NCBI GenBank assembly: GCA_026418655.1
Contig: JAOAAW010000132.1
Coordinates: forward strand, 1 to 5,180
Length of the DNA: 5,180 nucleotides
Direction: 5' to 3'
DNA from: a bacterium
GTDB lineage: Bacteria > Ratteibacteria > UBA8468 > B48-G9 > DTJG01
Part shown: piece by piece, positions 1 to 5,180 of the stretch
Layout: every line of letters starts with the position of its first letter
Numbering within the stretch: position 1 is the first letter of the stretch
Translations under genes and position numbers: made by a program
Notes under the pieces: generated by a model
What the model was told of the DNA's origin: nothing
The model's database searches: none
The model's input: only the letters and a program-made list of their open reading frames with translations

Positions 1-819
1 TTGAATATTAAGTATAACATTTTCAACAACATCAGTCAAGAACGGTTCTGCCGATGTAGCAGCTGCAAGAATTTCTTCAAATGTAGCTACCTTCAGTGCA
101 TCAGGAAGACACATATCACTTATTACGGATAAACCAAATACCCGGAGTCCTGCGTGTACCGCTGCAATTACCTCAACTACTGTCGACATACATACCATAT
201 CAGCACCAATTGCTCTTAAAAATCTATATTCTGCCTTTGTTTCAAGGTTTGGCCCAGTAAGTCCCACAAGTACACCTTTTTTTAACGGTATTTTTCTTTC
301 AAGTGCGATTCTCTCTGCGAGTTCAATAAGTTTTTCATCATAGGGCTGAGACATATCAGGAAACCTGACGCCAATTTCTTCATAGTTTTCTCCAATTAAT
401 GGATTATGACAGGTAAGATTTATGTGGTCGGTAATCACAACGATATCACCTGTTTTGAATAATGGGTTTAGGCCACCGGCTGCATTAGATTCAATTAATA
501 TTTTGGCCCCAAGGAATTTGACAACCCTTATTGGAAGAGCAATTTCTTTGGCTGAGTAACCCTCGTATAAATGAAATCTACCCTGAAAGGCAACGATATT
601 TTTATTTTTTATTCTACCAAAGATCAGATTACCTGCATGTCCTTCAACCGTGGAAATTGGGAAATTTGGTATGGAACTGTAGGGTATAACCTGTTCTTTG
701 TCTATTTTGTCTGCAAATTTACCGAGGCCTGTTCCTAATATGATACCGATTTCGGGTGTAAGGTCTATTTTTGATTTCAAGTATTTGACGGATTCTTTAA
801 TTTTTTCAAGTTCACTCAT
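1..819 (-). CDS. Purine nucleoside phosphorylase, trimeric PNP/MTAP family (3' end cut by window)
   Basis: Cytosolic enzyme of purine salvage: phosphorolysis of purine (deoxy)nucleosides to free base plus (deoxy)ribose-1-phosphate. I translated 273 codons with no stop, so only the last few residues should be missing; the family usually has about 270-290. Visible motifs in order: phosphate loop GTGLG (29-33), VEGHAGNL (58-65), GRFHLYEGY (80-88) with the phosphate-binding Arg81 and His83, NAAGGLN (112-118), GPNLETKAEYR (189-199) with Glu193 at the purine-binding Glu position, and MSTVVEV (211-217). The residue matching human Asn243 is Asp235 and the one matching His257 appears to be Phe247, so base and 5'-group preference may differ from the classic guanosine/inosine enzyme. 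The ATG at 819 follows a perfect AGGAGG and lies 12 bases after the proC stop, so it is probably co-translated with proC. Family assignment is firm; exact substrate is not. Confidence 0.93.
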   Translation of the reverse strand, partial: MSELEKIKESVKYLKSKIDLTPEIGIILGTGLGKFADKIDKEQVIPYSSIPNFPISTVEGHAGNLIFGRIKNKNIVAFQGRFHLYEGYSAKEIALPIRVVKFLGAKILIESNAAGGLNPLFKTGDIVVITDHINLTCHNPLIGENYEEIGVRFPDMSQPYDEKLIELAERIALERKIPLKKGVLVGLTGPNLETKAEYRFLRAIGADMVCMSTVVEVIAAVHAGLRVFGLSVISDMCLPDALKVATFEEILAAATSAEPFLTDVVENVILNIQ

Positions 820-823
820 GAAC

Positions 824-829
824 CCTCCT
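824..829 (-). promoter_or_regulatory. Ribosome binding site of the PNP gene
   Basis: The minus strand reads AAGGAGGG here, a full Shine-Dalgarno match, 4-5 bases before the ATG at 819. It fills the 12-base gap between the proC stop and the PNP start and fixes the start of the PNP gene. Confidence 0.85.
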
Positions 830-831
830 TA

Positions 832-1650
832 TTACTTTTGTTTTGACAGTTCAATTGCTCTTTTTTCTGCAGAACCAAAGGTGTCGTTGATGATTCTTGA
901 AATGTTTCCTTCTATCATTTTTGAAAGACCTGCCAGAGTTGTTCCTCCTGGTGAACATACCTTTTCTTTTAGTGTTGACGGTTTTTGTTTACTTTTTGCA
1001 AGCATGACTCCTGTTCCTTCAAAAAGTCCTGAAACAACCTTTGTTGCAATTTGTTTAGAAAAACCACGAGCTCTTAACAGATTGTATATAATTTCAGCAA
1101 TATAAAAAAGAAAACCAGGTCCACTTCCTCCCACTGCTGTTATAAAAAACATCTCACTTTCTTTTACTGAAAAACAGAACCCTGTCTTTGAAAAAGTTTT
1201 TAAAATATCATTCAGTATTTTTTTTGATACTCCTTTGCTACAATATCCAATAAGTCCTTTTCCATATCCAATGCCAAGGTTTGGCATAAATCTGATTATC
1301 GGAATATTCTTACCCAACATTCTTCTAATAGAATCAATTGTTATGCCCGCAGCAACACTTAAAATGATTGAATTTCTGTCAAGAAAGGATGAAATATTGG
1401 TACATAACCCTGGGATGTCTTTTGGTTTTACAGCAATTATTATAAATTTTGAATTTGTAACAAGGTCTTTGTTGCTAAGTATAGAGACGCCATATCTTTT
1501 TTTTAATGCCTTTACTTTTGAAGTATCAATTTCACTTATACAAATTTGTTCTGGGGATATACTGGCATGTTTAATCAATCCTTCAACAATTGCATTTCCT
1601 ATGTTTCCACAGCCAATTATGCCAAAGGTAAATTTTTTTTTTCTTATCAA
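832..1650 (-). CDS. proC: Pyrroline-5-carboxylate reductase
   Basis: Catalyses the last step of proline synthesis, NAD(P)H-dependent reduction of 1-pyrroline-5-carboxylate to L-proline, in the cytosol. The 272 residues match the usual length. An N-terminal Rossmann fold shows GIIGCGNIGNA (10-20), then AVKP (73-76), SVAAGITI (98-105) and MPN (122-124). The C-terminal helical dimerisation and substrate domain has AVGGSGPGF (162-170) and the hallmark SPGGTT (223-228). Two motifs vary: the common MPNTP is MPNLG and the common SGSGPA is GGSGPG. The start is TTG, sharing bases with the TGA stop of the upstream ATPase (TTGA); no ATG occurs before the Rossmann glycine loop and an in-frame TGA lies seven codons upstream, so no other usual start is possible. 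An A10 run covers codons 3-6. Stop TAA is at 834-832. Function is confident. Confidence 0.95.
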   Translation of the reverse strand: MIRKKKFTFGIIGCGNIGNAIVEGLIKHASISPEQICISEIDTSKVKALKKRYGVSILSNKDLVTNSKFIIIAVKPKDIPGLCTNISSFLDRNSIILSVAAGITIDSIRRMLGKNIPIIRFMPNLGIGYGKGLIGYCSKGVSKKILNDILKTFSKTGFCFSVKESEMFFITAVGGSGPGFLFYIAEIIYNLLRARGFSKQIATKVVSGLFEGTGVMLAKSKQKPSTLKEKVCSPGGTTLAGLSKMIEGNISRIINDTFGSAEKRAIELSKQK

Positions 1651-2387
1651 CCTGCTTCCTCTCCTTCAACTTCACCAACTCTGATGTTCAGATTCTCTCT
1701 GTCTTCAATCCTTTCTATCATACCGTCTCTAATCCAAATAACCCTGTCCGACACATCTAACATCTTAAGGTCATGAGTAGCAGTGATGATACTGACTTCT
1801 TTGTTTTTATTCATTTCTTTCAAAAGATTTATGATTTCTTTACCTGTTCTGAGGTCGAGGTTTCCTGTTGGTTCATCAGCAAGAATTATAGCAGGATCAT
1901 TTGCAAGTGCCCTTGCGATTGCAACTCTTTGCTGTTGACCTCCGGAAAGTTCAAATGGTTTGTGATTTAATCTTGCTCCAAGTCCAACTGTTTCAAGTAA
2001 CCCTTTTGCTTTTTCCATTGCTTCATCATTTTCCATTCCACCAAAAATCATTGGTAACATCACATTTTCTAGTGCCGTCATAACTGGAATCAGGTTAAAG
2101 GTCTGAAAAATATATCCTATTTTTCTGCACCTAAGCCAAGCAAGTTCGTATGCATCAAGTTGAGCAATATCGACTTCATCAATATAAACCTTACCTTCCG
2201 TTGGTTTATCAAGTCCACCGATCATATTGAAGAGTGTTGTTTTTCCACTTCCTGATGGCCCCATTATTGATATATATTCTCCTCTATAAATTTCAAGGTC
2301 GATACCTTTCAATACATTAAGCGGAATTTTCCCGAGCATGAACGTTTTCTTTAACCCTATTGTTCTCACTATGGCTTCTTTAGGCAT
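1647..2387 (-). CDS. ABC transporter ATPase, LolD/MacB (FtsX-partner) type
   Basis: Cytoplasmic nucleotide-binding subunit that should power the FtsX-type permease encoded just upstream. Counting from the ATG at 2387 (246 residues, typical for LolD/MacB ATPases): Walker A GPSGSGKT (43-50), Q-loop Gln95, signature LSGGQQQR (147-154), Walker B ending ILADE with catalytic Glu172, D-loop NLD (176-178) and switch His205. DEPTGNLD and the VLKGIDLEI stretch are typical of the LolD/MacB/FtsE group, which does mechanotransmission or lipoprotein work rather than ordinary import. All catalytic residues are intact. A longer reading from an ATG at 2450 would overlap the permease gene by 50 bases; the ATG at 2387 has AGGAG 5 bases upstream and is preferred. 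The tail is acidic (EVEGEEAG). The stop TGA overlaps the TTG start of proC. Substrate unknown. Confidence 0.92.
   Translation of the reverse strand: MPKEAIVRTIGLKKTFMLGKIPLNVLKGIDLEIYRGEYISIMGPSGSGKTTLFNMIGGLDKPTEGKVYIDEVDIAQLDAYELAWLRCRKIGYIFQTFNLIPVMTALENVMLPMIFGGMENDEAMEKAKGLLETVGLGARLNHKPFELSGGQQQRVAIARALANDPAIILADEPTGNLDLRTGKEIINLLKEMNKNKEVSIITATHDLKMLDVSDRVIWIRDGMIERIEDRENLNIRVGEVEGEEAG
1657..1666 (-). promoter_or_regulatory. Ribosome binding site deciding the TTG start of proC
   Basis: The minus strand reads AAGGAGAGGA inside the last codons of the upstream ATPase gene. AAGGAG ends 10 bases and AGAGGA 6 bases before the TTG at 1650, so the site supports initiation on that non-ATG codon. 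Its position within the preceding gene, together with the stop/start overlap, points to translational coupling. Confidence 0.7.
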
Positions 2388-2392
2388 TTTTT

Positions 2393-2397
2393 CTCCT
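2393..2397 (-). promoter_or_regulatory. Ribosome binding site setting the ATPase start at 2387
   Basis: The minus strand reads AAAAGGAG then five A residues then ATG. The site lies in the 13-base gap after the permease stop and decides in favour of the 246-residue protein over an upstream start at 2450. Confidence 0.8.
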
Positions 2398-2400
2398 TTT

Positions 2401-3054
2401 TTAAACTTCCCTGCGTATTGCTTCAGCTGGTTCCATTTTTGCTGAAACATAGGCAGGGTAAATCGCTCCGAGTACAGAAATTATTATCCCGAGTATTATA
2501 CTAAAAAGCGAATATTTAAGTAATAAGTCGCCAGGAAATATCGTCCAGATCAAACCTTTATATCTAAAAAGATATATCACAAAAGTGGCGAAAATTCCAA
2601 TAATTACGCCGATTACTGAACCAACGCATCCCTGCATTGAAGATTCAAGAAGAAAAAGTTCCACGACGAATCTATCAAGAGCACCCAGACATTTCATTGT
2701 TCCTATTTCACGGGATCTTTCAACAACTGCCATTAACATTGCATTTATTATACCGACTACACAAACGAGCAGGGAAAGCGAGACAAGCCATATCTGACGG
2801 ATTCTGATCTCGTCAAGATTTTGTTGAAGAGATATCTTAAGGTTCTCGGGTCCTTTTTCAATTATCCCTGTTATGAAGGCATTACTACTTAAAACAGACA
2901 TAAGAAACGCTATTCCAAGAACAATTGACGCAGTAACTATTAAAGACCTGCCAAGTCTGATTCTTATACTCCTCAAACTCATATTAAATGCGTGTATAAA
3001 TGGTAGCGCCAGCTGTCTTTCTATCTTTTTTTCTTGAGTTGTTTGTGATGGCAT
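2401..3054 (-). CDS. Minimal FtsX/MacB-like ABC permease without extracytoplasmic domain
   Basis: Inner-membrane subunit, 217 residues, presumed partner of the LolD-type ATPase encoded 13 bases downstream. A basic, polar N-terminus (1-36) is followed by a first hydrophobic helix (about 37-57), a loop of only about 30 residues (58-87), and three more helices (about 88-110, 132-161, 180-202). The FtsX signature is clear: GIINAMLMAVVERSREIG (101-118) followed by MKCLGA, and the C-terminal end AIYPAYVSAKMEPAEAIR. Usual MacB/LolC-type permeases are about 380-420 residues, with a large extracytoplasmic domain between helices 1 and 2; that domain is absent here. Both ends look intact (ATG with AGGAG 7 bases upstream, normal stop), so this is a compact form and not an obvious truncation. 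It probably homodimerises, or pairs with a longer permease encoded elsewhere. Substrate or process unknown. Confidence 0.85.
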   Translation of the reverse strand: MPSQTTQEKKIERQLALPFIHAFNMSLRSIRIRLGRSLIVTASIVLGIAFLMSVLSSNAFITGIIEKGPENLKISLQQNLDEIRIRQIWLVSLSLLVCVVGIINAMLMAVVERSREIGTMKCLGALDRFVVELFLLESSMQGCVGSVIGVIIGIFATFVIYLFRYKGLIWTIFPGDLLLKYSLFSIILGIIISVLGAIYPAYVSAKMEPAEAIRREV

Positions 3055-3061
3055 TTTTATT

Positions 3062-3066
3062 CTCCT
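3062..3066 (-). promoter_or_regulatory. Ribosome binding site of the FtsX-like permease
   Basis: AGGAG on the minus strand, 7 bases before the ATG at 3054, supports that start and an intact N-terminus of the short permease. Confidence 0.75.
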
Positions 3067-3086
3067 GGTTTTTTCAAATAAATTTT

Positions 3087-3115
3087 ATTATATTTTTATT
3101 CAGTAGTAAAGGAAA
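3087..3115 (-). promoter_or_regulatory. Possible internal promoter before the FtsX/ATPase/proC/PNP group
   Basis: The 45-base gap between the OppF-type gene and the permease holds a perfect TATAAT on the minus strand at 3092-3087. At 17-base spacing upstream is TTTCCT (3115-3110), only a 3/6 match to TTGACA and lying inside the end of the OppF-type gene. A transcript starting near 3080 would have a leader of about 25 bases carrying the AGGAG site. The surrounding DNA is very AT-rich, so a chance match is quite possible. No hairpin-plus-T terminator is seen in the gap. Confidence 0.28.
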
Positions 3116-4014
3116 CAGGATACATGGTGACCTTTTTCTTTTTCCTTCAATTCTGGTGATGTGTGAAAACATAAATTTTTTCTTTCAGGGCACCTGTTAA
3201 CGAAGGGACATCCTCTGTCATCTATGTGATTACTGTCATCAATATTTTCTACTAGCAATGGATTCCATAATAATCTTGTATATGGGTGAAGAGGAATTTT
3301 CAATATTTCTTGCGTTGAACCTTCCTCTACAATGTTTCCTCTGTACATCACCACAATTCTATCACAGAAGGAACTGACAATTTTAAGATTGTGAGAAATC
3401 AGTATAAAGGTAATACCTAGGTTTTTTTTCAGATCCTCAAGAAGCTTCAATATTTGTATTTCTGTGGTGGCGTCAAGATTACCTGTTGGTTCATCTGCAA
3501 TAATACATTCGGGATTGCCTGCCAGTGCCCTTGCTATTGCTATTCTCTGTCTTTCACCTCCGCTCATCTGATGGGGATATTTATGTTTATAATCAACAGG
3601 TAATCCTGTCTGTGTTATCAATTTTTCAATATCTTTCTTTATAGATTTATCTGAAGACAAGGCCTCTTTCAATGTTCTTTCAACCGTCATACGGGGATTA
3701 AGAGACTTATAGGGATTTTGAAAAATTATTCTTACACAATTTCTGAAGGCACGTAATTGTGAATCAGGTAGTCTGGTTATGTTGGTTCTTTTATAAAAAA
3801 TCAAGCCTGTGTCGGGTTTCACCAATAAAAGTAATACTTTTGCAAGTGTTGTTTTCCCGGAACCTGATTCTCCGACAATACCGAGATTTATTCCTTTATT
3901 TACAACCAATGAAATATTATTTAGGGCCCTAATTTTTCTCTTTTTTATACCCAGCAAAAAATCCTTTACAACAAAAAGTTTTTGAATTTTTTCACACCGT
4001 AGGAGTTCTTCCAT
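3100..4014 (-). CDS. Peptide/nickel-type ABC importer ATPase, OppF/DppF family
   Basis: Second ATPase of a type I importer for oligo- or dipeptides (or nickel and similar substrates), acting as a heterodimer with the OppD-type protein under the two permeases. The 304 residues are normal for the family. Visible: Walker A GESGSGKT (48-55), Q-loop Gln99, the family-typical NPYKSLNPRMTV stretch, signature SGGERQR (151-157), Walker B IIADE with Glu175, and switch His208. The C-terminal oligopeptide/dipeptide domain begins at LHPYTRLL (262-269 region boundary near 242-249) and carries Cys269, Cys275, Cys282 and Cys300 (C-x5-C-x6-C-x17-C), the quartet that binds a [4Fe-4S] cluster in characterised DppD/OppD relatives. 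The Walker B continuation is DEPTGNLD where OppF proteins more often have DEPVSALD. The start overlaps the OppD-type gene by 23 bases, with a weak AAGGTG 8 bases upstream. OppF versus OppD is assigned mainly by gene order and the NP-KSLNPR motif; substrate unproven. Confidence 0.9.
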   Translation of the reverse strand: MEELLRCEKIQKLFVVKDFLLGIKKRKIRALNNISLVVNKGINLGIVGESGSGKTTLAKVLLLLVKPDTGLIFYKRTNITRLPDSQLRAFRNCVRIIFQNPYKSLNPRMTVERTLKEALSSDKSIKKDIEKLITQTGLPVDYKHKYPHQMSGGERQRIAIARALAGNPECIIADEPTGNLDATTEIQILKLLEDLKKNLGITFILISHNLKIVSSFCDRIVVMYRGNIVEEGSTQEILKIPLHPYTRLLWNPLLVENIDDSNHIDDRGCPFVNRCPERKNLCFHTSPELKEKEKGHHVSCFLYY

Positions 4015-4915
4015 ATTTTATACACCTTATGCCTGTTTCATCGTCTTTCCAGAAAAATGGAATTTTTTGCTTGCATCTTAATTCCTTTTCAGGACATTTT
4101 GCAAAGAATGGACATATGTCATCAGTTTTCTGTCTGTCAGTGATTGTTCCAATTTTCGCTTGACTTGTTCCTGTCAGAATCTTTGTATAAGGATGCAGAG
4201 GCGTATCCATACAGGTTTTAAATATTTCCATTAGATATCCGCTGTACATTATTGCTATTCGCATACCAATTTTGAGAGCAAGGTCAATGTCATGAGTGAT
4301 AAAAAGCATACTCGTGTTATATTTGAGTCTTATATTGTTCAATAAACTAATAATCTGTTGTGTCGTAAGAACATCTAATGCCGTGGTAGGTTCATCTGCT
4401 ATTATGAGTGCGGGATTATTAATAAGTGCCATTGCAATCATAACTCTTTGTTGTTGACCACCGCTCAATTGATGCGGATAAGCATTCTGTATATTTTGTT
4501 CAAGTCCAACCTCTCTTAGGGTTTGGTTAATCAGGGTTTGATAATCCGCAGTATTTCTGTGGAGTGCTTCACGAAGATGGACACCTATGGTGAACAATGG
4601 ATCAAGATACGCTCCTGGGTCCTGAAATATCATACTGATTTTCTCGCCTCTTATACTTCTTAACTTTTTCTCTGACATTTTTAAAATGTCCCCAAAGTTA
4701 TCCAGAATAATTTGACCTGTACTTATTTTAAAACTTTTTGGAATGAGTTTAATAATAGATAGGGCAAGAGTTGTTTTCCCAGAACCAGATTCTCCAACGA
4801 GGCAGAAAACCTCTCCCTTTTTTATGAAAAGATTAATGTCATTTAATATCGGTGATAACTTGGTTTTTTCTATCCTTGAAACCGAAAGATTCTTAACTTC
4901 GAGAATTTTTGTCAT
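3992..4915 (-). CDS. Peptide/nickel-type ABC importer ATPase, OppD/DppD family
   Basis: First ATPase of the importer, cytoplasmic, paired with the OppF-type protein. From the ATG at 4915 the protein has 307 residues and opens MTKILEVKNLSV, the usual family beginning. Visible: Walker A GESGSGKT (41-48), Q-loop Gln98 in FQDP with the following LDPLFTIG, signature LSGGQQQR (150-157), Walker B LIIADE with Glu175, DEPTTALDV, and switch His208. The C-terminal domain starts around LHPYTKIL (250-257) and holds Cys268, Cys274, Cys281 and Cys298 (C-x5-C-x6-C-x16-C), the likely [4Fe-4S] ligands. A reading from an ATG at 4960 would add 15 residues and overlap the permease by 44 bases, so it is rejected. 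No clear Shine-Dalgarno precedes 4915, and the start lies 1 base after the permease stop (TAA-C-ATG), which suggests translational coupling. All catalytic residues are intact. Confidence 0.92.
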   Translation of the reverse strand: MTKILEVKNLSVSRIEKTKLSPILNDINLFIKKGEVFCLVGESGSGKTTLALSIIKLIPKSFKISTGQIILDNFGDILKMSEKKLRSIRGEKISMIFQDPGAYLDPLFTIGVHLREALHRNTADYQTLINQTLREVGLEQNIQNAYPHQLSGGQQQRVMIAMALINNPALIIADEPTTALDVLTTQQIISLLNNIRLKYNTSMLFITHDIDLALKIGMRIAIMYSGYLMEIFKTCMDTPLHPYTKILTGTSQAKIGTITDRQKTDDICPFFAKCPEKELRCKQKIPFFWKDDETGIRCIKYGRTPTV

Positions 4916-4916
4916 G

Positions 4917-5180
4917 TTACCAGTTTTTGGGGTCAAGAACATTTCTGAGAGCATCACCAAGGAGATTAAAACTTATCAGAACAACAAAGATAAAAGCACC
5001 CGCAATTAAAAGCCATGGTGCATCACCTATAACTCTTAAATTTCCTATTGTTGAAGAAAGGATGTTACCCCAGCTTGGATATGGTTCCTGTATTCCCAAA
5101 CCGAGTAAACTTAAGGCAGCTTCACCTACAATATATCCCGGGATACTGATGGTTAGCGCAGTTATTGTATATGAAAAGGT
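4917..5180 (-). CDS. Peptide/nickel-type ABC importer permease, OppC/DppC family (C-terminal 87 residues)
   Basis: Inner-membrane permease of the same importer; the 5' part lies beyond the right edge, and the reading frame is open to the last base. The visible part starts TFSYTITALTISIPGYIVG and contains the cytoplasmic EAA coupling loop, EAALSLLGLGIQ at visible residues 20-31, followed by PSWGNIL; this loop docks on the ATPases and its wording is characteristic of OppC/DppC. A final hydrophobic helix (APWLLIAGAFIFVVLISFNL) precedes the family-typical end LGDALRNVLDPKNW. The TAA stop is 1 base before the OppD-type start. OppB and a substrate-binding protein are expected upstream, outside the window; the substrate class cannot be read from this fragment. 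Confidence 0.92.
   Translation of the reverse strand, partial: TFSYTITALTISIPGYIVGEAALSLLGLGIQEPYPSWGNILSSTIGNLRVIGDAPWLLIAGAFIFVVLISFNLLGDALRNVLDPKNW

Noticed and set aside
698..1684. Plus-strand open frames of 135 and 149 codons opposite the PNP/proC genes
   Set aside because: They lie antisense to clearly recognised proC and PNP coding sequence, show no family motifs and are explained by the AT-rich complementary strand.
2388..2450. Upstream start at 2450 for the LolD-type ATPase
   Set aside because: It would overlap the permease gene by 50 bases and adds a tail not typical of the family; the ATG at 2387 has a strong AGGAG site.
3055..3099. Rho-independent terminator after the OppF-type gene
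   Set aside because: The gap is AT-rich, but I find no GC-containing inverted repeat followed by a T run on the minus strand.
3000..3200. Plus-strand 66-codon frame with hydrophobic residues across the OppF/permease junction
   Set aside because: Poly-Phe/Leu composition comes from T-rich DNA opposite real genes; no ribosome binding site or family likeness was seen.
4916..4960. Upstream start at 4960 for the OppD-type ATPase
   Set aside because: It would overlap the permease end by 44 bases, and the added residues are just the permease C-terminus in another frame; MTKILEVKNL at 4915 is the normal family start.
4917..5099. A separate 60-residue small membrane protein starting at 5099
   Set aside because: The frame stays open to the window edge and the EAA permease loop continues upstream of 5099, so this is the end of a longer OppC-type gene; the supposed start is an internal TTG Leu codon.
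1..5180. CRISPR, insertion sequence, tRNA/rRNA or other mobile or RNA element
   Set aside because: No direct or terminal repeats, transposase motifs or RNA gene hallmarks were seen, and nearly the whole window is occupied by the seven minus-strand genes.

Overview
The window is a compact, AT-rich bacterial stretch in which every supported gene lies on the minus strand and is read from the right edge to the left. Genes overlap or sit a few bases apart, most have a clear AGGAG-type ribosome binding site, and no RNA gene, mobile element, repeat array or CRISPR is visible. The FtsX/LolD-type and Opp/Dpp transport genes indicate a bacterium. The strong Shine-Dalgarno sites argue against Bacteroidota. 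Wording of the PNP (GPNLET, SDMCLPDAL) and of the short FtsX permease resembles proteins I associate with the Planctomycetota/Omnitrophota side of bacteria, but this is an impression from memory and not a placement.

Layout in transcription order (right to left): (1) the last 87 codons of an OppC/DppC-type permease; (2) an OppD/DppD-type ATPase starting 1 base after the permease stop; (3) an OppF/DppF-type ATPase overlapping the end of the previous gene by 23 bases. Together these are the inner-membrane and ATPase end of a peptide (or nickel/oligosaccharide-like) importer whose OppB and binding protein must lie outside the window. After a 45-base AT-rich gap with a possible weak promoter come (4) an unusually short four-helix FtsX/MacB-type permease without the usual extracytoplasmic domain and (5) its LolD/MacB-type ATPase, then (6) proC (pyrroline-5-carboxylate reductase), which starts on a TTG fused to the ATPase stop, and (7) a trimeric-type purine nucleoside phosphorylase, nearly complete at the left edge.

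How they fit together: the Opp part would import peptides, which could feed amino-acid metabolism. ProC makes proline from pyrroline-5-carboxylate, and PNP salvages purine bases. The FtsX/LolD-type pair probably acts on an envelope substrate or process that cannot be named here. The tight spacing suggests co-transcription of the last four genes and possibly all seven. A functional link between transport, proline synthesis and purine salvage is only inference. The most notable points are the minimal FtsX permease, the changed base- and ribose-site residues in the PNP, and the TTG start plus A10 tract of proC. I see no convincing evidence of a wholly new system.
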